Program-made: the position numbers and the translations under genes | Notes under the pieces: model-generated | What the model was told of the DNA's origin: nothing | The model's database searches: none | The model's input: only the letters and a program-made list of their open reading frames with translations | Origin: Methanoregula sp. | GTDB lineage: Archaea > Halobacteriota > Methanomicrobia > Methanomicrobiales > Methanospirillaceae | Length of the DNA: 8,115 bases | Assembly (NCBI RefSeq): GCF_002835825.1 | Contig: NZ_PIZH01000064.1 | Span: 1-8,115, forward strand | Direction of reading: 5' to 3' | Part shown: positions 1 to 6,038 of the stretch, one piece after another | How positions within the stretch are numbered: the stretch's first letter is position 1 | Layout: each line of letters begins with the position of its first letter

Positions 1-186
1 GCCCTTGTGGACGGTTTTACAAAACTGACGTTTACGGCTATGGTTGAAGGTGTCGGGGCCACGGTTCTGGAGAAGGGCCTGATGACCCGGGAAGAGTGGG
101 ATCGGGGGATCGCAGCACTTCACCGCACTGCCGAAGAAGACGGTGTCTTCTGCTACACGTTCTTCAAGGCAACCGCACGGAAATAA
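1..186 (+). CDS. C-terminal fragment of a probable SAM-dependent methyltransferase
   Basis: The first 61 codons visible are open in frame 1 from the window edge and end with TAA at 184-186; the start lies outside the window. The fragment ends in FCYTFFKATARK. An acidic stretch followed by a G-x-F-x-Y-x-x-F-x-K ending is typical of the last beta strands of class I SAM-dependent methyltransferases, where a beta hairpin closes the Rossmann-like fold. The SAM-binding motifs themselves would be upstream, so neither substrate nor true catalytic identity can be judged. The next gene starts only 13 bases on (or 4 if a GTG start is used), so the two are probably co-transcribed. The family call rests only on the C-terminal pattern and is moderate. 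Confidence 0.6.
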   Translation, partial: ALVDGFTKLTFTAMVEGVGATVLEKGLMTREEWDRGIAALHRTAEEDGVFCYTFFKATARK

Positions 187-199
187 TCGTGTGAAAGCC

Positions 200-793
200 A
201 TGAAAATCTCCCTGATTCTTGCACATCCCCGGCCGGGAAGTTTCAATCATGCAATCGCCGCGACAGCTACCCGTGCGCTCCGTGATACCGGTCATACCGT
301 CTCCTTCCATGACCTCTATGCGGAAACGTTCGATCCCCTTCTTCATGCTGAAGAGATCCCCCGTGACGGACAACTTCCCGCGGATATCGCGCTGTATTGC
401 GCCGAGATTGTTACAGCCGACGGGATCATCATCGTCCATCCTGACTGGTGGGGAATGCCGCCCGCGATCCTCAAAGGCTGGATTGACCGCGTCCTCCGGC
501 CAGGAGTTGCCTACCAGTTCGCGGAGTCCGATTCCGGTGAAGGTATTCCGGCAGGGCTCCTGAATGCGAAAGCCGCGCTGGTCTTCAACACGTCCAATAC
601 CCCCCGGCAGCGGGAGATCGAGGTCTTCGGAGATCCGCTTGAACGGCTCTGGAAGGATTGTATCCTTGCATTCTGTGGGGTACCGGTTGTCCAGCGCCGG
701 ATGTTCGGGGTCGTAGTGACCAGCACGGATGCGCAGCGGAAGGCATGGCTGGAAGAGGTGAGCCATCTGGTAACAGAGATGTTCCCCCAGTAA
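200..793 (+). CDS. Flavodoxin-fold NAD(P)H oxidoreductase (Flavodoxin_2 / NQO-like)
   Basis: This 197-residue protein fits the NAD(P)H dehydrogenase (quinone) family related to MdaB, KefF and YwrO: soluble FMN or FAD enzymes that pass two electrons from NAD(P)H to quinones or other acceptors. Residues 3-19 give the first beta strand and flavin phosphate loop (ISLILAHPRPGSFNHAI). Residues 80-98 carry the family hallmark HPDWWGMPPAILKGWIDRV, which forms the flavin-contacting loop and following helix. The length matches the family's usual 175-200 residues. ATG at 200 is chosen because the family starts immediately before the first strand; an in-frame GTG at 191 would add three residues, and a start at 143 would add unrelated residues overlapping the methyltransferase. 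It probably shares a transcript with the gene before it. The physiological acceptor is unknown; in an anaerobic methanogen a role in quinone-like, nitro-compound or oxygen-stress detoxification is possible but unproven. Confidence 0.88.
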   Translation: MKISLILAHPRPGSFNHAIAATATRALRDTGHTVSFHDLYAETFDPLLHAEEIPRDGQLPADIALYCAEIVTADGIIIVHPDWWGMPPAILKGWIDRVLRPGVAYQFAESDSGEGIPAGLLNAKAALVFNTSNTPRQREIEVFGDPLERLWKDCILAFCGVPVVQRRMFGVVVTSTDAQRKAWLEEVSHLVTEMFPQ

Positions 794-803
794 TCCTCTG
801 CAT

Positions 804-840
804 AGCAGGTACCGCATCTCATTTTCGCCCTGTGCCTGCT
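804..840 (+). terminator. Possible hairpin after the oxidoreductase gene
   Basis: AGCAGGTAC at 804-812 can pair with GTGCCTGCT at 832-840, giving a nine-base stem with one G-U wobble and a 19-base loop containing TTTT. It begins 11 bases after the oxidoreductase stop. There is no poly-T run right after the stem, so it is not a classical intrinsic terminator; it might end or stabilise the upstream message, or be chance in GC-rich DNA. Confidence 0.3.
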
Positions 841-841
841 T

Positions 842-852
842 ACGGTTTATCT
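842..852 (+). promoter_or_regulatory. Possible weak TATA box for the NTF2-like gene
   Basis: The AT-rich stretch GGTTTATCTT lies about 38 bases before the preferred ATG at 886. Archaeal transcription usually starts about 25 bases past the TATA centre, which here would give a leader of roughly 10-15 bases carrying the GGAGA ribosome site at 876-880. The match is imperfect and the gene could equally be read from the upstream operon. Confidence 0.3.
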
Positions 853-885
853 TGTCACTGGCAGACTATCCTGATGGAGACTGAT

Positions 886-1293
886 ATGAATACCGAAACG
901 ATCACGACTGAGGTCCTCGCAACGATCAGGGCCATGAACAAGGCCTGGACTACCGGGTGGCATGAAGCAGAATTCCGTAAGTATATTCACGAAGATGCCG
1001 TTGCCATCGTTCCATCGGCACCTGGACGCCTTGAAGGACGGGATGCCTATGTTGCAGGCTGGAGAGGATTTGCGCAGGCCGCAACGATCCATTCCTGGCA
1101 GGAGTCCGATCATAAGGTAGAGCTGTTTGCCGGCGGACAGTGTAGTGTTGTAACATACTTTTTCACGATCGATTGTACCGTGGGCGGGGTCCGGCAGATT
1201 ATGCGGGGCCGGGACATGTTCTTTCTTGTGAAAGAAGAACATGCGTGGCAGGTGGCTGCAGACCAGTACTCGCCGGAACCTTTGGTCTCATAA
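886..1293 (+). CDS. NTF2-like small protein (SnoaL / DUF4440 type)
   Basis: The 135-residue product resembles the SnoaL-like/DUF4440 group of the NTF2 superfamily, small cone-shaped alpha+beta proteins that act as isomerases, hydrolases or ligand binders. What can be seen is the typical order: an N-terminal helix pair (residues 5-35, with AMNKAW...GWHEAEF), the loop with Y-x-x-x-x-A-V-x-x-x-P before an E-G-R-D-A (49-54) segment, then three or four long beta strands, one with R-G-R-D-M-F-F-L (107-114) and a final W-Q-V-A-A-D-Q-Y. ATG at 886 is preferred over the in-frame ATG at 874 because GGAGA (876-880) stands five bases before it. No catalytic residue set can be assigned, and NTF2-like proteins are too diverse to infer a substrate. 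It follows the flavin oxidoreductase on the same strand after a 92-base gap, so a shared role is possible but weakly supported. Confidence 0.8.
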   Translation: MNTETITTEVLATIRAMNKAWTTGWHEAEFRKYIHEDAVAIVPSAPGRLEGRDAYVAGWRGFAQAATIHSWQESDHKVELFAGGQCSVVTYFFTIDCTVGGVRQIMRGRDMFFLVKEEHAWQVAADQYSPEPLVS

Positions 1294-1320
1294 TGACAGG
1301 ACTAAGCGGGACGCGACCAG

Positions 1321-1329
1321 TATAAATTA
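1321..1329 (+). promoter_or_regulatory. TATA box of the SemiSWEET gene
   Basis: TATAAATTA is a strong archaeal TATA-type element in otherwise GC-rich DNA, 31 bases before the ATG at 1360. Its centre predicts transcription start near 1350, leaving a very short leader. A GAGAG stretch at 1348-1352, seven bases before the ATG, may serve as ribosome site if included in the message. Confidence 0.6.
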
Positions 1330-1359
1330 TCGTGCAGTGAATTCATTGAGAGTCATATC

Positions 1360-1614
1360 ATGGACACCATTGTCATTGTCGGCTATATTGCCGGCGCCCT
1401 CACCACCATCTCATTCGTACCGCAGGTGGTCAAAGCCTGGAAGATGAAGGAGACCCGTGATCTCTCGCTTGCGATGCTGGTCCTCTTTGCCACCGGGGTA
1501 ATCCTCTGGACATTTTACGGCATCCAGGTTGGATCCCTGCCCATCATCGCTGCCAACATTATTACATTCACCCTGATCCTCGTGCTGCTCGGCCTGAAAT
1601 TGTGGTACAAGTGA
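1360..1614 (+). CDS. SemiSWEET sugar transporter subunit (MtN3/PQ-loop family)
   Basis: An 84-residue integral membrane protein with three predicted helices (about 5-25, 35-56 and 60-80), the size and layout of a prokaryotic SemiSWEET. These small proteins pair as homodimers to form a passive sugar pore. The PQ motif of helix 1 is P21-Q22 within TTISFVPQVVKAW, followed by the usual positively charged loop KMKETRDLS. W50 and N66 are sixteen residues apart, as are the sugar-contacting Trp48 and Asn64 reported for the Leptospira SemiSWEET, so the binding site appears intact. The start is fixed by family length and by a TATA box just upstream. The gene seems to be its own transcription unit and converges on the RDD gene. 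Which sugar or other small solute it carries in a methanogen cannot be read from the sequence. Confidence 0.95.
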   Translation: MDTIVIVGYIAGALTTISFVPQVVKAWKMKETRDLSLAMLVLFATGVILWTFYGIQVGSLPIIAANIITFTLILVLLGLKLWYK

Positions 1615-1663
1615 ACCCGGCCGTTCTGGGAAGGGCCCGGATTTCATGGCAAACGGTACATTC

Positions 1664-1691
1664 CCTTTTTACCGGCAGGCACGCTGCCGGT
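1664..1691 (+). terminator. T-tract and hairpin downstream of the SemiSWEET gene
   Basis: CCCTTTTT (1663-1670) is followed directly by a perfect hairpin, ACCGGCA (1671-1677) and TGCCGGT (1685-1691) around a seven-base loop. Archaeal termination depends chiefly on U-rich stretches, so the T run 50 bases after the SemiSWEET stop is the likely terminator, with the stem possibly protecting the 3' end or acting on either strand. Confidence 0.5.
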
Positions 1692-1708
1692 TGAACGAGC
1701 AGGTGTGA

Positions 1709-1724
1709 AAACAAAAAAAAGAGA
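1709..1724 (-). terminator. Poly-T terminator of the RDD gene
   Basis: Eight A residues at 1713-1720 on the plus strand read as T8 on the minus strand, beginning about 15 bases after the RDD stop codon at 1736. Such a U-rich tract is the expected archaeal intrinsic terminator. With the T run on the other strand it makes 1664-1724 a two-way termination zone between converging genes. Confidence 0.6.
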
Positions 1725-1735
1725 AGGATATCGGG

Positions 1736-2359
1736 TTATTGAGATTCCTGCTGCAGCAGCACGAGGCATCCTGAGAGGATGTCATGGAGTCCCTGGTGTT
1801 TCCGGGTAAACGCAATCATGATGAAGCCGATGAAGATGATCAGGACGGAGATATATTTCCAGAAGAACCGGAGTGTGGTCCGGGCAAAGCTCGGTTTATT
1901 CCCCTCAAGGTCGGTAACCACCAGTTTCATCAGCACTTTTCCCGGCGTCGCCTGGCTGCGGGAGGATTCAAAGCCTGCATAGTATGCCCAGGGGACCACG
2001 ATAAGGGTGATCCCGTACGCCGCAACGATCGACCCGAACAGGGCAGCCGTGGTACCCTCGACAGTGAGCTGTTCAACGGGGATGCGCTGCACGGTATAGA
2101 AGAAAAGATTCTGGAAACCCCGGAAGAGGCCCAGTGCACCGGCTACGACAAGGTCGATGAGCAGGATTAGGATGAGATCTACGATGAAAGCAACAAGACG
2201 CCTTCCCAGACCGGCGTATACACCGACATCGGGCCCTTCGTCCTCTTCCGGCACAGGGGCGGCGACCGGCCGCGACTGGACCGACTCGATATCGGCCCCG
2301 CACCACTGGCAGAATTTTCCGGAGGCATCCGTCTCTTTTCCACATTTAGGACAGAACAT
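1736..2359 (-). CDS. RDD-family membrane protein with N-terminal zinc ribbon
   Basis: The 207-residue product starts with a zinc ribbon (C3-x2-C6 and C17-x2-C20, in MFCPKCG and FCQWCG), then an acidic proline-rich linker (about 28-46) and an RDD domain. The RDD signatures are visible: Gly-Leu-Gly-Arg-Arg leading into the first helix with Asp61 (50-75), the loop S-x-A-T-P-G-K-x-x-x-K-L-x-V-T-D (135-150), and the closing T-R-K-H-Q-G-L-H-D (185-193). Three or four membrane helices are likely (about 56-80, 106-128, 165-184). RDD proteins are poorly understood; some are linked to ion exchange or membrane stress, so no transport role is asserted. ATG at 2359 is chosen over upstream ATG at 2473 because the zinc ribbon begins exactly there and GGAG (2368-2371, minus strand) sits eight bases before it. 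It is divergent from the lipoprotein gene at 2506. Confidence 0.92.
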   Translation of the reverse strand: MFCPKCGKETDASGKFCQWCGADIESVQSRPVAAPVPEEDEGPDVGVYAGLGRRLVAFIVDLILILLIDLVVAGALGLFRGFQNLFFYTVQRIPVEQLTVEGTTAALFGSIVAAYGITLIVVPWAYYAGFESSRSQATPGKVLMKLVVTDLEGNKPSFARTTLRFFWKYISVLIIFIGFIMIAFTRKHQGLHDILSGCLVLLQQESQ

Positions 2360-2395
2360 TCGATAGACTCCTGATACGTAAACTTCATCCAGAGT

Positions 2396-2407
2396 CCTTT
2401 TTAATGT
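2396..2407 (-). promoter_or_regulatory. Possible TATA box of the RDD gene
   Basis: On the minus strand this reads ACATTAAAAAGG, an A/T-rich stretch about 40 bases before the RDD ATG. It would place transcription start near 2375, leaving a short leader that includes the GGAG site. The match to an archaeal TATA element is fair only. Confidence 0.4.
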
Positions 2408-2505
2408 ATCGTTCTTTTCCGGATTTTTGCCCGCGTCTTTGATTCGCGACCTGCGGCACCGTTTCCGGCACAAATCAGTAATATGAATACATGCAAGGGA
2501 TCAGC

Positions 2506-2985
2506 ATGAAGACTGCCCGGATCCTCATTGTCCTTGCCGGAGTCGTGCTCTGTACCTTCGCTGCCGGCTGTACAAGCCCAACCGGCGTGTTGATGAACAG
2601 TGGTACAGCAACGCCCTCCCCGCAGGGTACGGTATCGCCCGATATCCCCACTTCCACTCCGGAGGCTTCACTGCCCGTGCAGACCCTGCCCGCAGAACAA
2701 TATGTCGATGTTCAGCTGACCAAGGAGCGGCCGGACTATTCGATCCATCTCCTGTACAATGGCGGCAAGGGTGAAGTGAGTATCCAGAATATCTTCCTGA
2801 AGGCAACCCTGTCAGACGGACAGGTTATTGAACAATACATGAACGACAACCAGCGGCAGCCACGAAGGGGTGACGAGATCATCATCAAAGGTACAAGGGG
2901 TAGTGACCGTGTCGAGGTCTATGTGACGAGCGTCGGGCAGTCCTATAAAGTCCTTGACAAGGAACTACTGGTGAACCGTCTCTGA
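2506..2985 (+). CDS. Lipoprotein of unknown function
   Basis: The product (159 residues) has a clear lipoprotein signal: short basic start MKTAR, hydrophobic core ILIVLAGVVLCTFAA, and lipobox ending A20-G21-C22. A low-complexity Ser/Thr/Pro linker follows (about 23-63), typical of surface lipoproteins in methanogens. The compact C-terminal part (about 66-155) looks like one beta-rich domain starting Y-V-D-V-Q-L-T-K and containing a charged turn N-D-N-Q-R-Q-P-R-R-G-D-E; I do not recognise its family. ATG at 2506 is preferred over in-frame ATG at 2491 because it gives a standard signal peptide and follows AAGGGATC (2495-2502), a stretch resembling the archaeal ribosome-site consensus. It likely sits on the outer face of the cytoplasmic membrane. 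It stands alone between a divergent and a convergent neighbour, so the context gives no function. Confidence 0.82.
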   Translation: MKTARILIVLAGVVLCTFAAGCTSPTGVLMNSGTATPSPQGTVSPDIPTSTPEASLPVQTLPAEQYVDVQLTKERPDYSIHLLYNGGKGEVSIQNIFLKATLSDGQVIEQYMNDNQRQPRRGDEIIIKGTRGSDRVEVYVTSVGQSYKVLDKELLVNRL

Positions 2986-3012
2986 ATATCCCGGATTATC
3001 CCCGGGCATCTG

Positions 3013-3017
3013 TTTTT
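3013..3017 (+). terminator. Short T-tract after the lipoprotein gene
   Basis: TTTTT at 3013-3017, 28 bases past the lipoprotein stop and inside a 59-base gap between converging genes, is the only T-rich run available to end the plus-strand message. It is short, so the call is tentative. Confidence 0.35.
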
Positions 3018-3044
3018 CCGGTCTTCCCCCGGTTACCCTGATTA

Positions 3045-4124
3045 TTACCCGGTGTAACTGATCCTGCTGATCCGTTCCGCGTACTTCTGTGTCGCATACC
3101 CGAGCAGACCTGCCACTGCAAGGACTGCCGCAAGAACCACCCACTGTTCTATACCCGCCGTTCCCACCGCAAGCCTCGTCAGGAGGTTCATCGGGTTTGC
3201 CGGCAGGGAGAGGGCAAAAAGAATCACGACAACAAGTGCTGTCGAGAAGATGAACTGGGCAGCGGTTCGCTCGCGGTAGTGAAGTGCTGTCAGTGCGCCC
3301 AGCAGGACGAGGACAAAGGAGCTTACGGTAACGTGCAGCAGGATCAGGCCCGCGTTCTCGATCGCGATACCGTTGATCATCAGAAGTATCAGCCAGACCG
3401 CGGCCTGGACGGGGACCAGGACCTCGCAGGCCAGGACCTTACCCCAGATCATCTCGGAGAACGTGACCGGTGTCGAGACCAGTGTCTCCAGCGTGTCGTG
3501 CTGGTATTCTTCGGTGATCAGGTCGATGACGAGTGCTGAAGCGATGATCGCCGGCATGAAGACCAGGAGCGGGATCAAAAGACCGTACACGAACTCGTAA
3601 AAGTCACCGCCTTCGGACGCCGGGGGGAACCGGAGCGGCAGCGGACGATCGTTCAGCCGCTCCTCCCGGACCTCCCGCAGGTCCTTCTCGTATCGCAGGA
3701 ATATATCCTTGAGCTTGACATCGACGATAGCACTCTGGAGATCGTTTTGCAGGGTATAGAGCGTGATCTTGATGGGGTCATCGGCATCCGGGGCGGTGTC
3801 CGGGACCCAGATCACGGCGGCAAGTTTCCGTTCCTTGAGAGCAGTCACCCCGGTCGAGAGATCCATCGGGAAGACCCGGAAGTCCGGGCTGGCATAGAGA
3901 TAGCGGGAGATATCCGATTCTTCACCTGCGTAGCCGATATTGTACTTGAACCGCGAGTACTTCGAGAGCGACGAGGGGTCGTACATCGAGGTAAGCCCCA
4001 CCATCAGGAACGAGGAGAAGAGGGCGACGAAGAGCTGGAGAAGGATGGCAAGCAGGATCGTCCGCTCCGAGAGGAGGCCGCGGAACTCTTTCTTTGCGAT
4101 GATGGACAGGTGCTTTACCTTCAT
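3045..4124 (-). CDS. ABC-2 type exporter permease (NatB-like)
   Basis: The 359-residue protein has the ABC-2 export permease layout: a cytoplasmic start with K-K-E-F-R (11-15), helix 1 (about 22-44), a large outer domain (about 45-178), and five further helices (about 180-202, 226-250, 258-280, 290-308, 328-346). Between helices 2 and 3 is the conserved coupling segment E-E-Y-Q-H-D-T-L-E-T-L-V-S-T-P-V (205-220) ending in W-G-K, which meets the ATPase. It is the NatB/ABC2_membrane_3 type, usually exporting ions, lipids or peptides. ATG at 4124 overlaps the stop of the preceding gene (ATGA) and has GGTGG five bases before it; a GTG at 4133 is in frame but less likely. The overlap implies translational coupling and a heterodimer with the 4121-5929 permease. 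The ATPase is encoded at 7033-7923. Substrate unknown. Confidence 0.9.
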   Translation of the reverse strand: MKVKHLSIIAKKEFRGLLSERTILLAILLQLFVALFSSFLMVGLTSMYDPSSLSKYSRFKYNIGYAGEESDISRYLYASPDFRVFPMDLSTGVTALKERKLAAVIWVPDTAPDADDPIKITLYTLQNDLQSAIVDVKLKDIFLRYEKDLREVREERLNDRPLPLRFPPASEGGDFYEFVYGLLIPLLVFMPAIIASALVIDLITEEYQHDTLETLVSTPVTFSEMIWGKVLACEVLVPVQAAVWLILLMINGIAIENAGLILLHVTVSSFVLVLLGALTALHYRERTAAQFIFSTALVVVILFALSLPANPMNLLTRLAVGTAGIEQWVVLAAVLAVAGLLGYATQKYAERISRISYTG

Positions 4125-5929
4125 AAGAACCACCCGAGGATAAAGTAGAGGTTATAGAGACAGTGGACAACCATGGCAAGGACAAGCCCCGGAACAAACC
4201 CTTTCGCCCCCCATTTCTTGATGAAACATGCAACGATAAACACTCCAACGAAGTGGAGGAGGAGCGGGAGCCAGAGAGACCCGAGGGAGAGGAAGAGGAT
4301 GCTCCCGAAGACCGAGTCCGAGATCTGGGCAAGGGTGACGAAGAGGAGGAGTTTCTCCCCCACAAGGAACCCGATGGCGGTTGCCGCGCTGGCAAGGAGG
4401 AGATTCTTCCAGGTCAAAAAACCGGGGTCGCGGATATACATCGTGTAGATCCCTATCCCTTTTGCTGTCTCCTCGATCAGTGCGGCAAAGAGGAGGAGGA
4501 AGACGAGCGATGCCGGCATAGGGAGGTTGAAGAAGAGGACGAGGCACATCATCTGGACCATGAAGACGAACGGAATAGAGAATCCCGTGAGGAGGAAGAG
4601 CGAGAGGAACGGGTGCTTCCGCGAGAGGATCTCCGAGAGGAATTCCCGCATACGCGTCACGAGCCCTTTCTCCGAGAAGAGCCGCTCTTCTTTGAAGTTC
4701 CTGGCCCCGATATAGAACAGGACGGCGCTTGTCAGCCAGAAGAGCGATGTCGAGTACAGGTAATCGGCAGCAGTCCATGGTGTGCCCTGCAGGGTAAGGA
4801 CGATGAGTGTTAACGGCGAGATGAGGCTGATGACATGGACGTTGGCAAAGATACTCGGGAAGAAGAGGTAGGAGGTGGCTACGGTCGAGAAGAAGATCGA
4901 GACAAAGGAGAGTTCCTTGAATGATCGTGCAAGCATCCCAATGAGGAGCGCGTTTGCAAGGAAGAAGAAGATGACCGGGACAAGCGGGAGGAGGATAAGT
5001 GGTGAGGCCCGGATCCAGAGCGTGAGAGCGGCACAGATCGCAAGCATCCCAATGAGGTACGGGAGCATCTTACCGATGATGATCGACACCGTTTTCACTG
5101 GTACCGAGAGGAGGACCTCGCCCTTCCGCTCGATCCGTTCGTTCATGATGCTCATCATGAAGAACTGGCTCGTGAAGTAGAGCGGGAAGATGAAGACGAA
5201 GACGAGGATGATGGAGTCGAACGGGAGCGGGGGCGAGAGCTGGGACGGGGTTTTGAACGTGCCCATTGTGCCGGTTGACGATGAGAGGGTTTCGGTGTAA
5301 CGGGAGATCTGGGAATTCTCGGCATTGGACTTGACCAGCTGTCCGCGGAGTTCCTCTTTGGTGACAGAGAGTGTCGGTGAGGGTGTCGCTACCTGCTCCA
5401 CCGGCCCCTCCGGCACCGGTGCAGCCCGCACCGGTGCGGCGCTGACGTACTGGCCGCTCTGGGTGGCAAGGAAACTGAGTTCACTCTTCACGCTCTGCGT
5501 GTCGATCCAGAGCGGGTACGCGGCAAAGAGATCCTCTTCGCGGTTATACACGCTGCCCACGTACTTCGCGTAGTCGCGTTCAAGAGTCTTGCGTGCCGCA
5601 ACGGATCGACTCCCGGTGCCCGTGTACGCGTAGCCGTTGATGACAAGGATATCAAATTCTCCCCGCTGGGCAATCAGGTCTCTCTCGGGAAGCTGGAAAA
5701 CCGTGAACCGTGCATCTTCAGCCAGGATCTGTGCCATGGCCGGGTCGGAAACCCCGATCCGGTACATCCCGTCCTGGAGGTGCAGGCCGCTCTGGGCAGA
5801 GAAGCCGGTGACGGCAACGAGCAGGACGAACAGGACGATGGCGAGCGGGAGAACATCCCGGCTCATCATGGAGAAGGACTTCTTTACTTCCCATCGCGCA
5901 ATGGTCGTGATATCGGTAAGCGCACCCAT
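4121..5929 (-). CDS. ABC-2 permease fused to a C-terminal PrsW-type intramembrane protease domain
   Basis: A 602-residue membrane protein in two parts. Residues 1-415 form a NatB-like permease: helix 1 (about 25-44), an outer domain (45-236) with a Pro/Ser/Thr-rich segment (163-188), then about six helices and the coupling motif N-E-R-I-E-R-K-G-E-V-L-L-S-V-P-V-K with G-K (263-287). Residues about 439-602 add five or six helices with the PrsW signature: E486-E487-x-x-K490, E525 in G-F-L-V-G-E, H559, and H589 with N593. PrsW enzymes are glutamic-type membrane proteases; the Bacillus enzyme makes the first cut in the anti-sigma factor RsiW. The EExxK and second-motif glutamate distinguish it from CPBP/CAAX proteases, which use EExxxR and FxxxH. 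ATG at 5929 is supported by GGAGAG just upstream; an ATG at 5980 would add a basic tail without its own clear ribosome site. Fusion suggests transport and proteolysis are coupled, which is inference. Confidence 0.88.
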   Translation of the reverse strand: MGALTDITTIARWEVKKSFSMMSRDVLPLAIVLFVLLVAVTGFSAQSGLHLQDGMYRIGVSDPAMAQILAEDARFTVFQLPERDLIAQRGEFDILVINGYAYTGTGSRSVAARKTLERDYAKYVGSVYNREEDLFAAYPLWIDTQSVKSELSFLATQSGQYVSAAPVRAAPVPEGPVEQVATPSPTLSVTKEELRGQLVKSNAENSQISRYTETLSSSTGTMGTFKTPSQLSPPLPFDSIILVFVFIFPLYFTSQFFMMSIMNERIERKGEVLLSVPVKTVSIIIGKMLPYLIGMLAICAALTLWIRASPLILLPLVPVIFFFLANALLIGMLARSFKELSFVSIFFSTVATSYLFFPSIFANVHVISLISPLTLIVLTLQGTPWTAADYLYSTSLFWLTSAVLFYIGARNFKEERLFSEKGLVTRMREFLSEILSRKHPFLSLFLLTGFSIPFVFMVQMMCLVLFFNLPMPASLVFLLLFAALIEETAKGIGIYTMYIRDPGFLTWKNLLLASAATAIGFLVGEKLLLFVTLAQISDSVFGSILFLSLGSLWLPLLLHFVGVFIVACFIKKWGAKGFVPGLVLAMVVHCLYNLYFILGWFL

Positions 5930-5972
5930 CTGCTCTCCTGTTATGCCGTCCTTTCGGCCGCTGCCCGTCTTC

Positions 5973-5984
5973 CCGGACATCCGG
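5973..5984. repeat. Inverted repeat upstream of the PrsW-permease gene
   Basis: CCGGA and TCCGG flank a two-base centre, forming a 12-base inverted repeat between the predicted TATA box and the permease ATG. It could be an operator or form a small RNA stem in the leader. Short CG-rich repeats also arise by chance here. Confidence 0.3.
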
Positions 5985-6011
5985 CAACGATAGTGAGTGT
6001 AATGCCGGGTA

Positions 6012-6021
6012 CCTATATCTA
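6012..6021 (-). promoter_or_regulatory. Possible TATA box for the permease pair
   Basis: On the minus strand this reads TAGATATAGG, 83-92 bases before the permease ATG at 5929, and would start transcription near 5991 with a leader of about 60 bases. If real, the two permease genes can be transcribed independently of the lipoprotein gene that precedes them. Confidence 0.45.
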
Positions 6022-6038
6022 CTTCACGATGACGGCAG

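Noticed and set aside
164..817. Minus-strand frame of 217 codons opposite the oxidoreductase
   Set aside because: The plus-strand frame carries clear flavodoxin-family motifs; the opposite frame shows no recognisable domain and overlaps it almost completely.
1784..2170. Plus-strand frame opposite the RDD gene
   Set aside because: The minus strand encodes unmistakable zinc-ribbon and RDD motifs through the same stretch.
2360..2473. N-terminal extension of the RDD protein to an ATG at 2473
   Set aside because: The extension is basic and unlike any domain, while ATG 2359 begins exactly at the zinc ribbon and has a well-placed GGAG.
4163..4813. Long plus-strand frame rich in Glu and Arg
   Set aside because: It is the complement of the fused permease gene; hydrophobic codons such as CTC, TTC and ATC read as GAG, GAA and GAT on the other strand. 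The composition has no folded-protein look and no start signal.
4121..5929. CPBP/CAAX protease assignment for the C-terminal domain
   Set aside because: The first motif is EExxK rather than EExxxR, and the second motif carries Glu (G-F-L-V-G-E) rather than the FxxxH of CPBP proteins, which fits PrsW better.
5930..5980. Upstream ATG for the fused permease
   Set aside because: It would add 17 polar residues with no clear ribosome site; ATG 5929 has GGAGAG just before it and leads straight into a typical permease N-terminus.
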